From an uncultured Pseudomonadota bacterium (GTDB taxonomy: Bacteria; Pseudomonadota; Gammaproteobacteria; Ga0077536), in the NCBI GenBank assembly GCA_903825645.1, contig CAIKBL010000005.1:1-39827 (forward strand): a stretch of DNA of 39,827 nucleotides, given 5' to 3'. The translations under genes were made by a program, and so were the position numbers. Under the pieces are notes generated by a model. That model ran no database searches and was not told the DNA's origin. It was given only the letters and a program-made list of their open reading frames with translations. This document shows positions 27,323 through 35,715 of the stretch, piece after piece (positions within the stretch are counted from its first letter, which is position 1; each line of letters starts with the position of its first letter).

Positions 27323-28693
27323 TTAAAAATAGCGCATGAAATGCATTAAATCGTTGTACATCGCGAGCCCCATCAAGCCCAGCAATAACCCCATGCCCAG
27401 CTGCTGCCCAGCAACTTGGATAGACTCCGGAATCGGCCTGCGCAGGACGGATTCTATCAGGTAATAAATCAGGTGTCCGCCATCCAGCATGGGGACCGGC
27501 AAAAGATTCAGTACCCCAAGACTGACGCTCACCAACCCGAGAAACTCGAGGAAACGGGACACCCCAAGCTTGGCAGATTCCCCCGCAAACTGCGCAATGC
27601 TAAGCGGCCCACTCAAATTCTGAACAGAGGCTTGCCCGATCACCATTTGCCGGAGAAATTTCAGCGTCGTCGTCGTCACCTCGTAAGTACGGGCGCCCGC
27701 GCGTACCGCGGCGGCGATCGGCGTGTAGCGTTCGATGGCCATAAGCGGTGCTGACGACGCCGGCGGCGGGGCCACTTCCGCGCCGATCCGGCCGACGAGG
27801 CGACCCTCTTCACTCGTATTCCGCGGCGTCACTTCGAGTACCACGCGCTGCCCGGCACGTCGGACCGTGGCATGCACGAGTTTGCCGGGCCGCGCCCGCA
27901 CGTATTCAACCCAAATCATCCAGCCACTGACCGGCTGACCGTCTGCCTCGATAATGGTATCGCCGACCAGAAAGCCCGCCTTGGCGGCTGGCTCGTCCGG
28001 CTTCAGCTTGCCAATGATCGCGGGGATCTCCACGCGCAGGGGCTGAAATCCGGCTTTTCCGAAAAAATCCCCATGGGAAACATCATCGATAGACAACCCG
28101 GCAAAGTTCAGCGTGATCTGCCGCGCAATCGCATCCTTGCCCCGCACTTCAAGACTGAGCGTTCGACTATCGAGAATGGCGTCGATCGCGTGATTCAGCA
28201 CGTTATCCCAGATGGCTGTCGGCTCACCATTGACGGCAAGGATCTCATCCCCCCCGCGCAAACCAGCCAGCGCGGCCATGCCTTGTGGCGCGACGACGCC
28301 GACGAACGGCCGAGGGCCGGCAACGCCGACCATGAAACTGCCCCAATAAACCAGCAAGGCCAGGAGAAAATTGGCAAGCGGCCCGGCGCTCACGATCGCC
28401 GCGCGCACTAAGACCGATTGGCGATTGAATGCACGATGACACTCATGAGGTAGAACTTCGCCTTCCCGCTCGTCAAGCATCTTGACGTAACCACCCAGCG
28501 GCACGACGGAAAGCGCGAATTCGGTCTCGTCCGGGCCAAAGCGTCGGATCCAGAGCGGACGCCCGAATCCCAGCGAAAAGCGCAGAATTTTGACGCCAAG
28601 GCGGCGGGCTACCCAATAGTGTCCGTACTCGTGAAAGGCCACAAGAACGCCGAGGGCGAGCAGAAAAGCCGCGATCGTCTGGAGGATTTCCAT
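27323..28693 (-). CDS. rseP: Site-2 protease RseP
   Basis: A 456-residue intramembrane zinc metalloprotease. The active-site HEYGH is at residues 21-25 within the first membrane helix, and the third zinc ligand is in NLLPVPMLDGGH near the C-terminus. Two PDZ domains (about residues 115-300) lie between, including the GLRGGDEILAVNGEP and AGFLVGDTIIEADGQPV blocks. In relatives it cuts the anti-sigma factor RseA, releasing sigma E when outer-membrane assembly fails. ATG 28693 overlaps the dxr stop (TGATG); a GTG one codon earlier is also possible. Its neighbour bamA is part of the system that it monitors. Confidence 0.96.
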   Translation of the reverse strand: MEILQTIAAFLLALGVLVAFHEYGHYWVARRLGVKILRFSLGFGRPLWIRRFGPDETEFALSVVPLGGYVKMLDEREGEVLPHECHRAFNRQSVLVRAAIVSAGPLANFLLALLVYWGSFMVGVAGPRPFVGVVAPQGMAALAGLRGGDEILAVNGEPTAIWDNVLNHAIDAILDSRTLSLEVRGKDAIARQITLNFAGLSIDDVSHGDFFGKAGFQPLRVEIPAIIGKLKPDEPAAKAGFLVGDTIIEADGQPVSGWMIWVEYVRARPGKLVHATVRRAGQRVVLEVTPRNTSEEGRLVGRIGAEVAPPPASSAPLMAIERYTPIAAAVRAGARTYEVTTTTLKFLRQMVIGQASVQNLSGPLSIAQFAGESAKLGVSRFLEFLGLVSVSLGVLNLLPVPMLDGGHLIYYLIESVLRRPIPESIQVAGQQLGMGLLLGLMGLAMYNDLMHFMRYF

Positions 28694-29874
28694 CACATCG
28701 CCCGGCGGGCAACCGCCTTGGTCGCAAACTCACGGGCGCGCCGATCATCCTCCAGCACGACCGCCAGATCTTTCGCCGGTTGATGAGCGACGCCGGCGAG
28801 GGTCTCCTCTACGACTTCCGCGATAAACGGGAACCGCAGCTTCTCATCCAGAAAAGCGGCGACCGCAATCTCATTGGCTGCATTCAAAATGGCGGCGGCG
28901 GTACCGCCTGCAGAGAGCGCCTCGCGCGCCAGCCGAAGGCTCGGGAAACGGATCGGATCCGGCTCTTCAAATTCAAGTTTGCGAATATCGAAAAGATTCA
29001 GCCGCGTCACCCCGGAGGCCATCCGATCAGGCCATGCCAAGGCGTACGCGATGGGGGTACGCATATCCGGGTTGCCAAGTTGCGCAAGCACTGAGCCATC
29101 GACGTACTCTACCATCGAATGAATCACACTTTGAGGGTGCACCACGACCTCGACGTGCGCTTGGGTTGTCCCAAACAGCCAACACGCTTCGATGATCTCC
29201 AACCCTTTGTTCATCATGGTGGCCGAGTCTACCGAGATCTTGCGCCCCATGACCCATTTCGGATGGGCGCAGGCTTGATCCGGCGTGACTGCGTGCAGGT
29301 CAGCCAAGGCCCGTGTGCGAAAAGGTCCGCCAGAGGCTGTCAATAGGATGCGGTTGACGCCGACCCGCGGCAAACCATCGCCAAAAGCGGGCGGCATACA
29401 TTGGAAAATGGCGTTGTGCTCGCTGTCGATCGGTAACAATTCTGCGCCACTGGCATGCACGGCATCCATAAACAGCTGGCCCGACATGACAAGGGATTCC
29501 TTGTTGGCCAGCATCACCCGTTTGCCGGCACGCGCCGCCGCCAAATTGGGCAACAGACCCGCCGCGCCGACGATCCCGGCCATGACGTAATCCGTATCCG
29601 GATGTGCGGCGACCTCCGTCAATCCCGCCTCGCCACTCAGCACTTCCGTCGCAATACTTTCGGCTTTCAAACCGGCACGAAGTTCACGCGCCGCGTGCTC
29701 GTCCACCATGACCGCGAACGGCGGACGCCAAAGGCGACACTGCGCGAGCAAATCCGAGACATTCTTGTTCGCGGTGAGCGCAAACACCTTGAAACGCCCC
29801 GGTTCGCGAGCAATCACGTCGAGCGTATTGACGCCGATAGTGCCCGTAGAGCCGAGAATTGTGATCCCTTTCAT
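28693..29874 (-). CDS. dxr: 1-deoxy-D-xylulose 5-phosphate reductoisomerase
   Basis: A 393-residue NADPH-dependent enzyme that makes 2-C-methyl-D-erythritol 4-phosphate, the committed step of the MEP isoprenoid pathway. The N-terminal [18 protein letters not shown] binds [28 protein letters not shown] and the catalytic [18 protein letters not shown] block are diagnostic. It overlaps cdsA by ATGA and rseP by TGATG. Its product feeds isoprenoid supply for UppS, encoded two genes upstream. Confidence 0.97.
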   Translation of the reverse strand: MKGITILGSTGTIGVNTLDVIAREPGRFKVFALTANKNVSDLLAQCRLWRPPFAVMVDEHAARELRAGLKAESIATEVLSGEAGLTEVAAHPDTDYVMAGIVGAAGLLPNLAAARAGKRVMLANKESLVMSGQLFMDAVHASGAELLPIDSEHNAIFQCMPPAFGDGLPRVGVNRILLTASGGPFRTRALADLHAVTPDQACAHPKWVMGRKISVDSATMMNKGLEIIEACWLFGTTQAHVEVVVHPQSVIHSMVEYVDGSVLAQLGNPDMRTPIAYALAWPDRMASGVTRLNLFDIRKLEFEEPDPIRFPSLRLAREALSAGGTAAAILNAANEIAVAAFLDEKLRFPFIAEVVEETLAGVAHQPAKDLAVVLEDDRRAREFATKAVARRAM

Positions 29875-30719
29875 CGTGTATTCGCCATAAAAATTAAGGT
29901 CGCTACATAGACCGGTGCCGCGGCCAACAGACTGTCGATCCGATCAAGTACCCCGCCGTGTCCCGGGAGTAGCGATCCGCTGTCCTTGAATCCGCCACGC
30001 CGCTTCACCAGACTTTCAAACAAGTCTCCGATTATCGAGGCTACCACCACTAGACTGCCTACCCCAATCATCGCCAAGGGCGAGAGGGGGCTTGTGCCGG
30101 CAATCAAGTTGACCGCGAGCCCCGCCCAAGGCGCCAACAGCAGCGCGGCAAGCGCCCCAGCCCAGGTCTTGCCGGGACTTATCCGGTCCGCGAGGCGCCG
30201 CACCCCCCAGGCTCTACCCGCAAAATACGCCGCCGTATCCGCAGTCCAGATGAGCACGAAAACCCCTACCAAAAGGCTGCGATCTGTCGCTTGAAGCCAC
30301 AGCAACGCTAGATACGCAGGCACCAACGCTACCAATCCTAACATGGCCCAAACGAGATCTCCGGACGGCAGAAAATTGCGTCCACGTTGCGCCCCCACGA
30401 GCACCAGGGCGATCCCGACCCAACCGAGCAGCGCTCCCCCAAAAATGGGCAGCGCGCATTGCGGCAACCGAAACACCACCGCCCCGGCCGCACAAAGCGC
30501 GAAAACGGCGGTCATAAACGCCACCCGCGCCACACCCTGCCAGCGCATCAGCGTCGTCCACTCAAATGCGCCAATGGCCATAAAGCCCCCGAACACGAGC
30601 GCCGTCAGGCGGAGAGAGCCCAACCATAAGGTTCCAATCAAAAGGGGTATTAGGACTGCAGCTGTCAACACGCGGGGCATCAACCCGGACGCGGTGGGTT
30701 TCGCGGGGGACGAAATCAC
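29871..30719 (-). CDS. cdsA: Phosphatidate cytidylyltransferase
   Basis: A 282-residue polytopic membrane enzyme making CDP-diacylglycerol from phosphatidate and CTP, the branch point of phospholipid synthesis. Several hydrophobic helices start at about residue 15. The signature [21 protein letters not shown], closed by VLDRID, is complete near the C-terminus. I chose GTG 30719: GAGAG lies 8 bases upstream, the gene then starts 10 bases after uppS, and the length is close to E. coli (285). ATG 30680 would cut 13 residues and has no clear ribosome-binding site; a start at 30779 would overlap uppS by 50 bases. Confidence 0.95.
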   Translation of the reverse strand: MISSPAKPTASGLMPRVLTAAVLIPLLIGTLWLGSLRLTALVFGGFMAIGAFEWTTLMRWQGVARVAFMTAVFALCAAGAVVFRLPQCALPIFGGALLGWVGIALVLVGAQRGRNFLPSGDLVWAMLGLVALVPAYLALLWLQATDRSLLVGVFVLIWTADTAAYFAGRAWGVRRLADRISPGKTWAGALAALLLAPWAGLAVNLIAGTSPLSPLAMIGVGSLVVVASIIGDLFESLVKRRGGFKDSGSLLPGHGGVLDRIDSLLAAAPVYVATLIFMANTR

Positions 30720-30729
30720 AAGACAACTC

Positions 30730-31512
30730 TCACGTGCCAGACGTGTCAGACGCCGCCAGATCGGAACTGTGGGCGCCATCGACCTGATCGCCCGTCATCC
30801 CAAAACGACGTTGTCGAGAGCCATAGCTGGACAATGCCTGTTCGAACTCCGCTTGCCCGAAATCAGGCCAGAGACACTCGGTAAAATACAATTCTGCGTA
30901 CGCGAGCTGCCAGAGCATAAAATTGCTGATCCGATGCTCACCGCCGGAACGAATGAACAAGTCGGGAAAGGGAAGATCACTGGCCGATAGACAGGTGGCG
31001 AGGCGATCTGGGGTGATGTCTGTTTCGGTCAAACGCCCTGCCGCGACTTCGCCGGCAAGATAACGCGCCGCGTTAGCGATATCCCACTGACCGCCATAAT
31101 TGGCCGCGATGACCAGAGTCAGCCCTGTATTATTGTGGGTCAGGCCCTCAGCGGTCTCGATGCTCGCTTGCAATTTATCCGGAAAGAGCGAGCGATCTCC
31201 AATCACACGCAGTCGGACACTGTTTTCGTGGAGCTTTTGAACCTCTTGATCGAGCGCCATGACAAAGAGATCCATCAGCAAACGGACCTCAAGCGGTGGA
31301 CGACGCCAATTCTCACTGCTGAAGGCAAACAGCGTCAGCGCTGCTATCCCCCGCTTCGCCGCGCAACTGACCAGCGTACGGATGTTTTCGACACCGGCAC
31401 GGTGACCGGCTACACGAGGCAAATGGCGCTTGCTGGCCCAGCGCCCATTCCCGTCCATGATAATCGCCACATGACGAGGCATTTTTTCGCCATCGGCTTG
31501 CGGCGTTACCAC
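30730..31512 (-). CDS. uppS: Undecaprenyl diphosphate synthase
   Basis: A 260-residue cis-prenyltransferase that extends farnesyl diphosphate to the C55 lipid carrier used for peptidoglycan and O-antigen. HVAIIMDGNGRWA with the catalytic Asp is near the N-terminus, followed by TLFAFSSENWRRP and the C-terminal DLFIRSGGEHRISNFMLWQLAYAE (first part RSGGE.RISNF). The predicted start is GTG 31512, 4 bases after frr; ATG 31482 is an alternative that removes ten residues. The C-terminal tail after SYGSRQRRFG is short and polar. The position frr-uppS-cdsA is the conserved one. Confidence 0.95.
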   Translation of the reverse strand: MVTPQADGEKMPRHVAIIMDGNGRWASKRHLPRVAGHRAGVENIRTLVSCAAKRGIAALTLFAFSSENWRRPPLEVRLLMDLFVMALDQEVQKLHENSVRLRVIGDRSLFPDKLQASIETAEGLTHNNTGLTLVIAANYGGQWDIANAARYLAGEVAAGRLTETDITPDRLATCLSASDLPFPDLFIRSGGEHRISNFMLWQLAYAELYFTECLWPDFGQAEFEQALSSYGSRQRRFGMTGDQVDGAHSSDLAASDTSGT

Positions 31513-31516
31513 CGAA

Positions 31517-32074
31517 TCAGACAGCCATTATTTCTTGTTCTTTCCCGACCACGAGTTCGTCGATCTTCTTCACCTGCGCATCGGTCAGTTTCTGCACGTC
31601 TTCCTGCCCCTTGCGCTCCTGATCTTCAGCGATCTCTTTTTCCTTAAGCAGCTCCTTGAGATCGGCCATGGAATCACGCCGGATATTCCGGACGGCGACC
31701 TTTGCCTGCTCTGCCTCCGTCTTGACCACCTTCATCAGATCGCGTCGACGCTCCTGAGTCAGCGGTGGCAACGGGATCCGAATCACCGTACCTGCCGTCA
31801 TCGGGTTTAGACCCAGGTTCGACTCCAGAATCGCCCGCTCTATGGCGGTGACCATCGCCTTGTCCCAAGCTGTGACCGCGAGCGTTCGCGCATCCTCGAC
31901 CGTGACATTGGCTGCCCGACCAATCGGCGTGCTCGTGCCGTAAAAGTCGACATGAATATGGTCCAACAGACTGGGGTGCGCGCGACCCGTTCGGATTTTT
32001 GCCAATTCGAGGCGAAAGCTCTCGACTGATTTGGCCATCCGCTCCTGCGTGTCTTTTAAAATATCTTGCAGCAT
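31517..32074 (-). CDS. frr: Ribosome recycling factor
   Basis: A 185-residue protein, exactly the E. coli length, that with EF-G splits the post-termination ribosome. It shows the family blocks [18 protein letters not shown] and [16 protein letters not shown], with the three-helix bundle of domain I at both ends and the small beta domain II between. It lies 5 bases after pyrH and 4 before uppS, so expression is tied to the upstream genes. Confidence 0.97.
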   Translation of the reverse strand: MLQDILKDTQERMAKSVESFRLELAKIRTGRAHPSLLDHIHVDFYGTSTPIGRAANVTVEDARTLAVTAWDKAMVTAIERAILESNLGLNPMTAGTVIRIPLPPLTQERRRDLMKVVKTEAEQAKVAVRNIRRDSMADLKELLKEKEIAEDQERKGQEDVQKLTDAQVKKIDELVVGKEQEIMAV

Positions 32075-32079
32075 TTGTG

Positions 32080-32814
32080 CTAGCCCGCCGTTACGAGAGT
32101 CCCAACATTTTCACCCAGTGCCGCGCGGACAAAAGCTCCCGGTCGGGTCATATCGACCACCCGCAGGGGCATCTGATTGTCACGACACAACACCACCGCC
32201 GTCGCGTCCATCACCCCAAGCTTGCGGTCCAAGACTTCGTCGTAGCTCAGGACATCATAACGCGTCGCATCAGGCACCTTAGCCGGATCTGCGGAGTACA
32301 CCCCATCCACCTTGGTTGCCTTGATCATTAACTCAGCGTTGATTTCTATTGCGCGCAAACTGGCGGCAGAATCGGTTGTGAAAAAGGGATTTCCGGTACC
32401 CGCCGCGAGGATGACCACCCGGCCCTTTTCCAAATGTCGGATGGCACGGCGTCGAATGTAATCCTCACAGACCTCGTTGATCTTGATCGCGGACATCACA
32501 CGTGCATAAAGGTTCGCCCGCTCCAACGCATCCTGTATGGCCAGGGCGTTGATCACGGTCGCGAGCATACCCATCTGATCCGCCGTCACCCGGTCCATGC
32601 CTGTCGCAGCGAGTCCTACTCCGCGGAAAATGTTTCCGCCGCCGATCACAATGGCCACTTCCACTTCAGCGCGGACGAGCTCATGAATCTCGTCCGCGAT
32701 TCGCCCCAGCAGAGTCGGATCAATGCCGTACTCTTCCTGTCCCATCAAGGCTTCGCCGCTCAGCTTAATGAGCACCCGACGGTAACGTGGCGAGCGGTGA
32801 TTAGAAGGACTCAC
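32080..32814 (-). CDS. pyrH: Uridylate kinase
   Basis: A 244-residue amino-acid-kinase-fold UMP kinase of pyrimidine nucleotide synthesis. [13 protein letters not shown] binds phosphate, [11 protein letters not shown] and [18 protein letters not shown] are conserved, and [13 protein letters not shown] closes the active site. It starts with GTG at 32814, 6 bases after tsf; no strong ribosome-binding site is seen, so it is probably coupled to tsf translation. The hexameric enzyme in relatives is activated by GTP and inhibited by UTP. Confidence 0.97.
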   Translation of the reverse strand: MSPSNHRSPRYRRVLIKLSGEALMGQEEYGIDPTLLGRIADEIHELVRAEVEVAIVIGGGNIFRGVGLAATGMDRVTADQMGMLATVINALAIQDALERANLYARVMSAIKINEVCEDYIRRRAIRHLEKGRVVILAAGTGNPFFTTDSAASLRAIEINAELMIKATKVDGVYSADPAKVPDATRYDVLSYDEVLDRKLGVMDATAVVLCRDNQMPLRVVDMTRPGAFVRAALGENVGTLVTAG

Positions 32815-32820
32815 GACAGC

Positions 32821-33702
32821 TTAATCTGCAGCGCGGGCTTGAGCTTTGACTTCTTCGGCGAAATCCACAGTCTTCTTTTCGATGCCCTCACCCACTTCGA
32901 AACGAATAAACTCGAGGACCTGAGTCCCTGCCCCGAGCAGTTTCGCGACCGTCTTTTCTGGATCTTTCACAAATGGCTGACCCAACAGCGTGATTTCGGC
33001 CACGAACTTCCTGATCTGTCCCGTCACCATCTTTTCGACGATGTCAGCCGGCTTGCCACTGGTCTCCGCCAGCGCCATCCGAATTTCGCGCTCCTTTGAG
33101 AGCAGTTCGGGCGGGACTTCCTGCTCCGAGATACACGTAGGATTAGTCGCCGCAATGTGCATCGCAATATCTTTGCCAAGCTCAGCGGTTCCGCCCTGAA
33201 GGACCACAAGCACACCAATGCGCTTTCCGTGTCGATAGCCCGCCAACACCTGTCCCGCTCCCGCCTTGCGCACTTCAAAGCGACGAATAGAAATGTTCTC
33301 GCCTATCTTAAGCACCAGTTGCTGACGCGCAGCCTCGACGGTTTCCGTGCCACCCGGTAACAACATGCCACCTAACGCGGCGATATCCGCCGGGTGTCCC
33401 GCTAAAATCGCCGCGACCACGGCTTGGGCGAATTGGGTAAAATTATCATCGTTAGCGACGAAATCAGTCTCGCTGTTGATCTCCACGAGCACCGCTTGAC
33501 CCTCTCGCTCAACGACGATGACAGCGCCTTCCGCCGCGATGCGGCCAGCCTTCTTGGCAGCTTTTGCCGCCCCCGATTTACGGAGATGTTCGAGCGCCGC
33601 TTCAAGATCGCCTTCGGTCGCCACCAGCGCATTCTTGCACTCCATCATGCCCGCCCCGGAACGTTCCCGGAGTTCCTTAACAGCGGCTGCACTGATCTGC
33701 AT
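32821..33702 (-). CDS. tsf: Elongation factor Ts
   Basis: A 293-residue nucleotide exchange factor for EF-Tu. The N-terminal UBA-like domain (AAAVKELRERSGAGMMECK) and the core with INSETDFVANDDNFTQFA, which carries the TDFV motif that contacts EF-Tu, are clear. ATG 33702 is chosen because GAGGGAAG precedes it and the family begins at this Met; a start at 33747 adds an unrelated 15-residue tail. It is about ten residues longer than E. coli EF-Ts. It follows rpsB with a 142-base spacer that contains a strong hairpin. Confidence 0.96.
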   Translation of the reverse strand: MQISAAAVKELRERSGAGMMECKNALVATEGDLEAALEHLRKSGAAKAAKKAGRIAAEGAVIVVEREGQAVLVEINSETDFVANDDNFTQFAQAVVAAILAGHPADIAALGGMLLPGGTETVEAARQQLVLKIGENISIRRFEVRKAGAGQVLAGYRHGKRIGVLVVLQGGTAELGKDIAMHIAATNPTCISEQEVPPELLSKEREIRMALAETSGKPADIVEKMVTGQIRKFVAEITLLGQPFVKDPEKTVAKLLGAGTQVLEFIRFEVGEGIEKKTVDFAEEVKAQARAAD

Positions 33703-33803
33703 GGGTCTTCCCTCTAAAATTAGATAAAATTCTCTGGTGCCGCTCACATTATTGGCGTCCCCCTAGGGGAACATGTCGTAAGTAGAGCGCGTCCCACTAG
33801 CAG

Positions 33804-33839
33804 AGCGCCTGCGCGGGCCTTTAAGCCCACGCAGGCGCT
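33804..33839 (-). terminator. Strong hairpin between rpsB and tsf
   Basis: A stem of about 15 base pairs (outer AGCGCCTGCG / CGCAGGCGCT) with a TTAAAG-type loop, directly after the rpsB stop codon. There is no T-run in minus-strand sense, so it looks more like an attenuator or an RNA-stability element than a full terminator. In E. coli the rpsB-tsf spacer also holds an attenuating structure. Confidence 0.5.
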
Positions 33840-33844
33840 ACGTC

Positions 33845-34735
33845 TTATTCGTCGCTGCCCGTATCCTCGGTAGCCCCTGGCCGACGGGCCGGTCGCTTAT
33901 TGGCAGGGGAAGGCAAAACCTTCTTTTTAGCCCGGCGATTCGCCTCGTCTTCCGCGCTACGCTCACCCGCCGCATCGCGACGAACGACCATCGGATTACC
34001 CTGTTCGTCCAATTCGACGAACTCATCCTGTGCGCCGCTTGCTGCTGCAGACATCGTAATCCGGGCGTCCATCACCGCATCGGCCGCAGCCTTCGCGTAC
34101 AGATTGATAGCGCTGATCGCGTCATCATTCCCAGGGATCACATAATCAATGGGATCAGGTTTGCAGTTAGTATCGACCACCGCAATCACCGGAATTTTGA
34201 GTTTGTTTGCTTCAGCGACAGCGATTTTTTCAAAACCAACGTCGATCACAAACAAGGCATCAGGCAGCTTATCCATGTCCTTGATACCGGACAGGCCAAT
34301 ACAGAGCTTGTCGTACTCCCGCCGCAGTTGCAGTGCTTCGCGCTTCGTCACACGCTCCAACGAGCCGTTCTGGATCCGCTCTTCCAGCTCCTTCAAGCGT
34401 TTGATGGACAATTTCACGGTTTTGAAATTGGTCAACATCCCACCCAACCAGCGTTTATTGACAAAAGGCATGCCGCAGCGCGCCGCTTCACGCGCGATCG
34501 CTTCCTGAGCCGAGCGTTTGGTCCCAATGAAGAGTATCTTGCCCCGACGGCTGGCCATGCGGCCGATAAAGCTCATCGCGTCCTTGAACAGCGGGACCGT
34601 CTTTTCGAGGTTGATGATGTGAATTTTGTTGCGATCACCAAAGATATACGGGGCCATCTTAGGATGCCAGAATCGGGTTTGGTGGCCGAAATGAACGCCA
34701 GCCTCAAGCATCTGGCGCATACTTACGTCAGTCAT
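33845..34735 (-). CDS. rpsB: 30S ribosomal protein S2, with a C-terminal extension
   Basis: A 296-residue S2 protein. [22 protein letters not shown] at the N-terminus (key part [11 protein letters not shown]), [13 protein letters not shown] and [26 protein letters not shown] (key part [12 protein letters not shown]) are the family signatures. The folded S2 core ends near residue 226. About 70 residues of highly charged, low-complexity sequence follow, ending [16 protein letters not shown]. coli S2 has 241 residues, so roughly 55 are extra. AGGAG precedes the ATG. S2 is the classic repressor of its own operon in gammaproteobacteria. The gene heads the large minus-strand operon. Confidence 0.97.
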   Translation of the reverse strand: MTDVSMRQMLEAGVHFGHQTRFWHPKMAPYIFGDRNKIHIINLEKTVPLFKDAMSFIGRMASRRGKILFIGTKRSAQEAIAREAARCGMPFVNKRWLGGMLTNFKTVKLSIKRLKELEERIQNGSLERVTKREALQLRREYDKLCIGLSGIKDMDKLPDALFVIDVGFEKIAVAEANKLKIPVIAVVDTNCKPDPIDYVIPGNDDAISAINLYAKAAADAVMDARITMSAAASGAQDEFVELDEQGNPMVVRRDAAGERSAEDEANRRAKKKVLPSPANKRPARRPGATEDTGSDE

Positions 34736-34772
34736 TTAACAATCTCCTGTGTGGGTTATGCCTCCACGGGTC

Positions 34773-34827
34773 CTGTACATCTATCCTGGCAGGGCTGAAA
34801 ACCCGTCCCGGACACCCAGGTGTACAG
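34773..34827 (-). promoter_or_regulatory. Structured rpsB leader, possible S2-binding operator
   Basis: The rpsB 5' leader contains nested complementary arms: CTGTACA (34821-34827) with TGTACAG (34773-34779), then CCTGG (34816-34820) with CCAGG (34785-34789), and a GGG/CCC apical stem. Position and complexity fit the known autoregulatory leader of rpsB-tsf in gammaproteobacteria, to which S2 binds. Similarity to that element was not tested. Confidence 0.5.
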
Positions 34828-34884
34828 TTAATGACACGTGTGTGGGGTATTTGAACTTTTCTTCATTGCTCTAAGAGCGCGCGC

Positions 34885-34913
34885 TTTATACCATATAACC
34901 TTTGTAGCAACAA
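34885..34913 (-). promoter_or_regulatory. Sigma70-type promoter of rpsB
   Basis: In minus-strand sense TTGTTG (-35) is separated by exactly 17 bases from TATAAA (-10). Transcription would start near 34878, about 140 bases before the rpsB ATG, giving room for the structured leader. It lies in the divergent spacer shared with map. Confidence 0.6.
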
Positions 34914-34935
34914 CGAGTTGGATCTCGCATTCCCA

Positions 34936-35715
34936 ATGCCTGTCAGCATCAAATCCCCCCCTGAAATCGAACAGATGCGACTGGCTGGCAAATTGGCCGC
35001 GGACGTATTGGAGATGATTCAACCCCATATCGTGCCCGGTGTGACCACCGATGAGCTGGACCGACTGTGCCACGTCTATATGGTGGAGGTCCAAGACGCC
35101 ATCCCGGCACCACTCAATTACCACGGATTTCCGAAATCGATTTGCACGTCAGTCAACCACGTCGTTTGTCATGGGATCCCTAACGAGAAGCGTCTCAAGG
35201 ACGGCGACGTCGTCAATATTGATATCACGGTGATCAAGAACGGCTTTCACGGCGACACAAGCGCGATGTATTGTGTGGGGAAGACCGTGACGAACAAAGC
35301 CCAACGCCTCGTGGAGACGGCTTACACCTGCCTGAAACTGGGTATCGAAATGGTCAAGCCCGGGATTCGGCTGGGGGACATCGGCGCCGCAATTCAAGGC
35401 CACGCCGAGGCTCGGAATTATTCTGTCGTGCGGGAATATTGCGGTCACGGCATCGGCCGCCTCTTCCACGAGGAGCCCCAAGTGCTGCATTACGGGGTCA
35501 CCGGCACCGGCTATCTTCTCGAGCCGGGCATGACCTTTACCATCGAGCCCAAGATCAATGCCGGCAAACGCCACGTGCAGTTGCTCTCCGATAATTGGAC
35601 CGTAGTCACCAAGGATCGCAGCCTTTCGGCCCAATGGGAGCACACCATTTTGGTGACCGAAACCGGCTTTGAAGTACTCACCGCGCGTTCGGATGAGCAC
35701 TTCCATGGCAGCTGA
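34936..35715 (+). CDS. map: Methionine aminopeptidase, type I
   Basis: A 259-residue enzyme that removes the initiator Met from new proteins. The metal-binding residues of the pita-bread fold are visible: NIDITVIKNGFHGDTSAMY (two Asp), GHGIGRLFHEEP (His and neighbours), TIEPKIN (Glu) and QWEHTILVTE (Glu). ATG 34936 matches the family start MxxSIKxPxEIEQMRLAG; TTG 34918 would add six residues. It is divergent from rpsB, as in E. coli. Its last codons overlap the start of glnD. Confidence 0.96.
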   Translation: MPVSIKSPPEIEQMRLAGKLAADVLEMIQPHIVPGVTTDELDRLCHVYMVEVQDAIPAPLNYHGFPKSICTSVNHVVCHGIPNEKRLKDGDVVNIDITVIKNGFHGDTSAMYCVGKTVTNKAQRLVETAYTCLKLGIEMVKPGIRLGDIGAAIQGHAEARNYSVVREYCGHGIGRLFHEEPQVLHYGVTGTGYLLEPGMTFTIEPKINAGKRHVQLLSDNWTVVTKDRSLSAQWEHTILVTETGFEVLTARSDEHFHGS

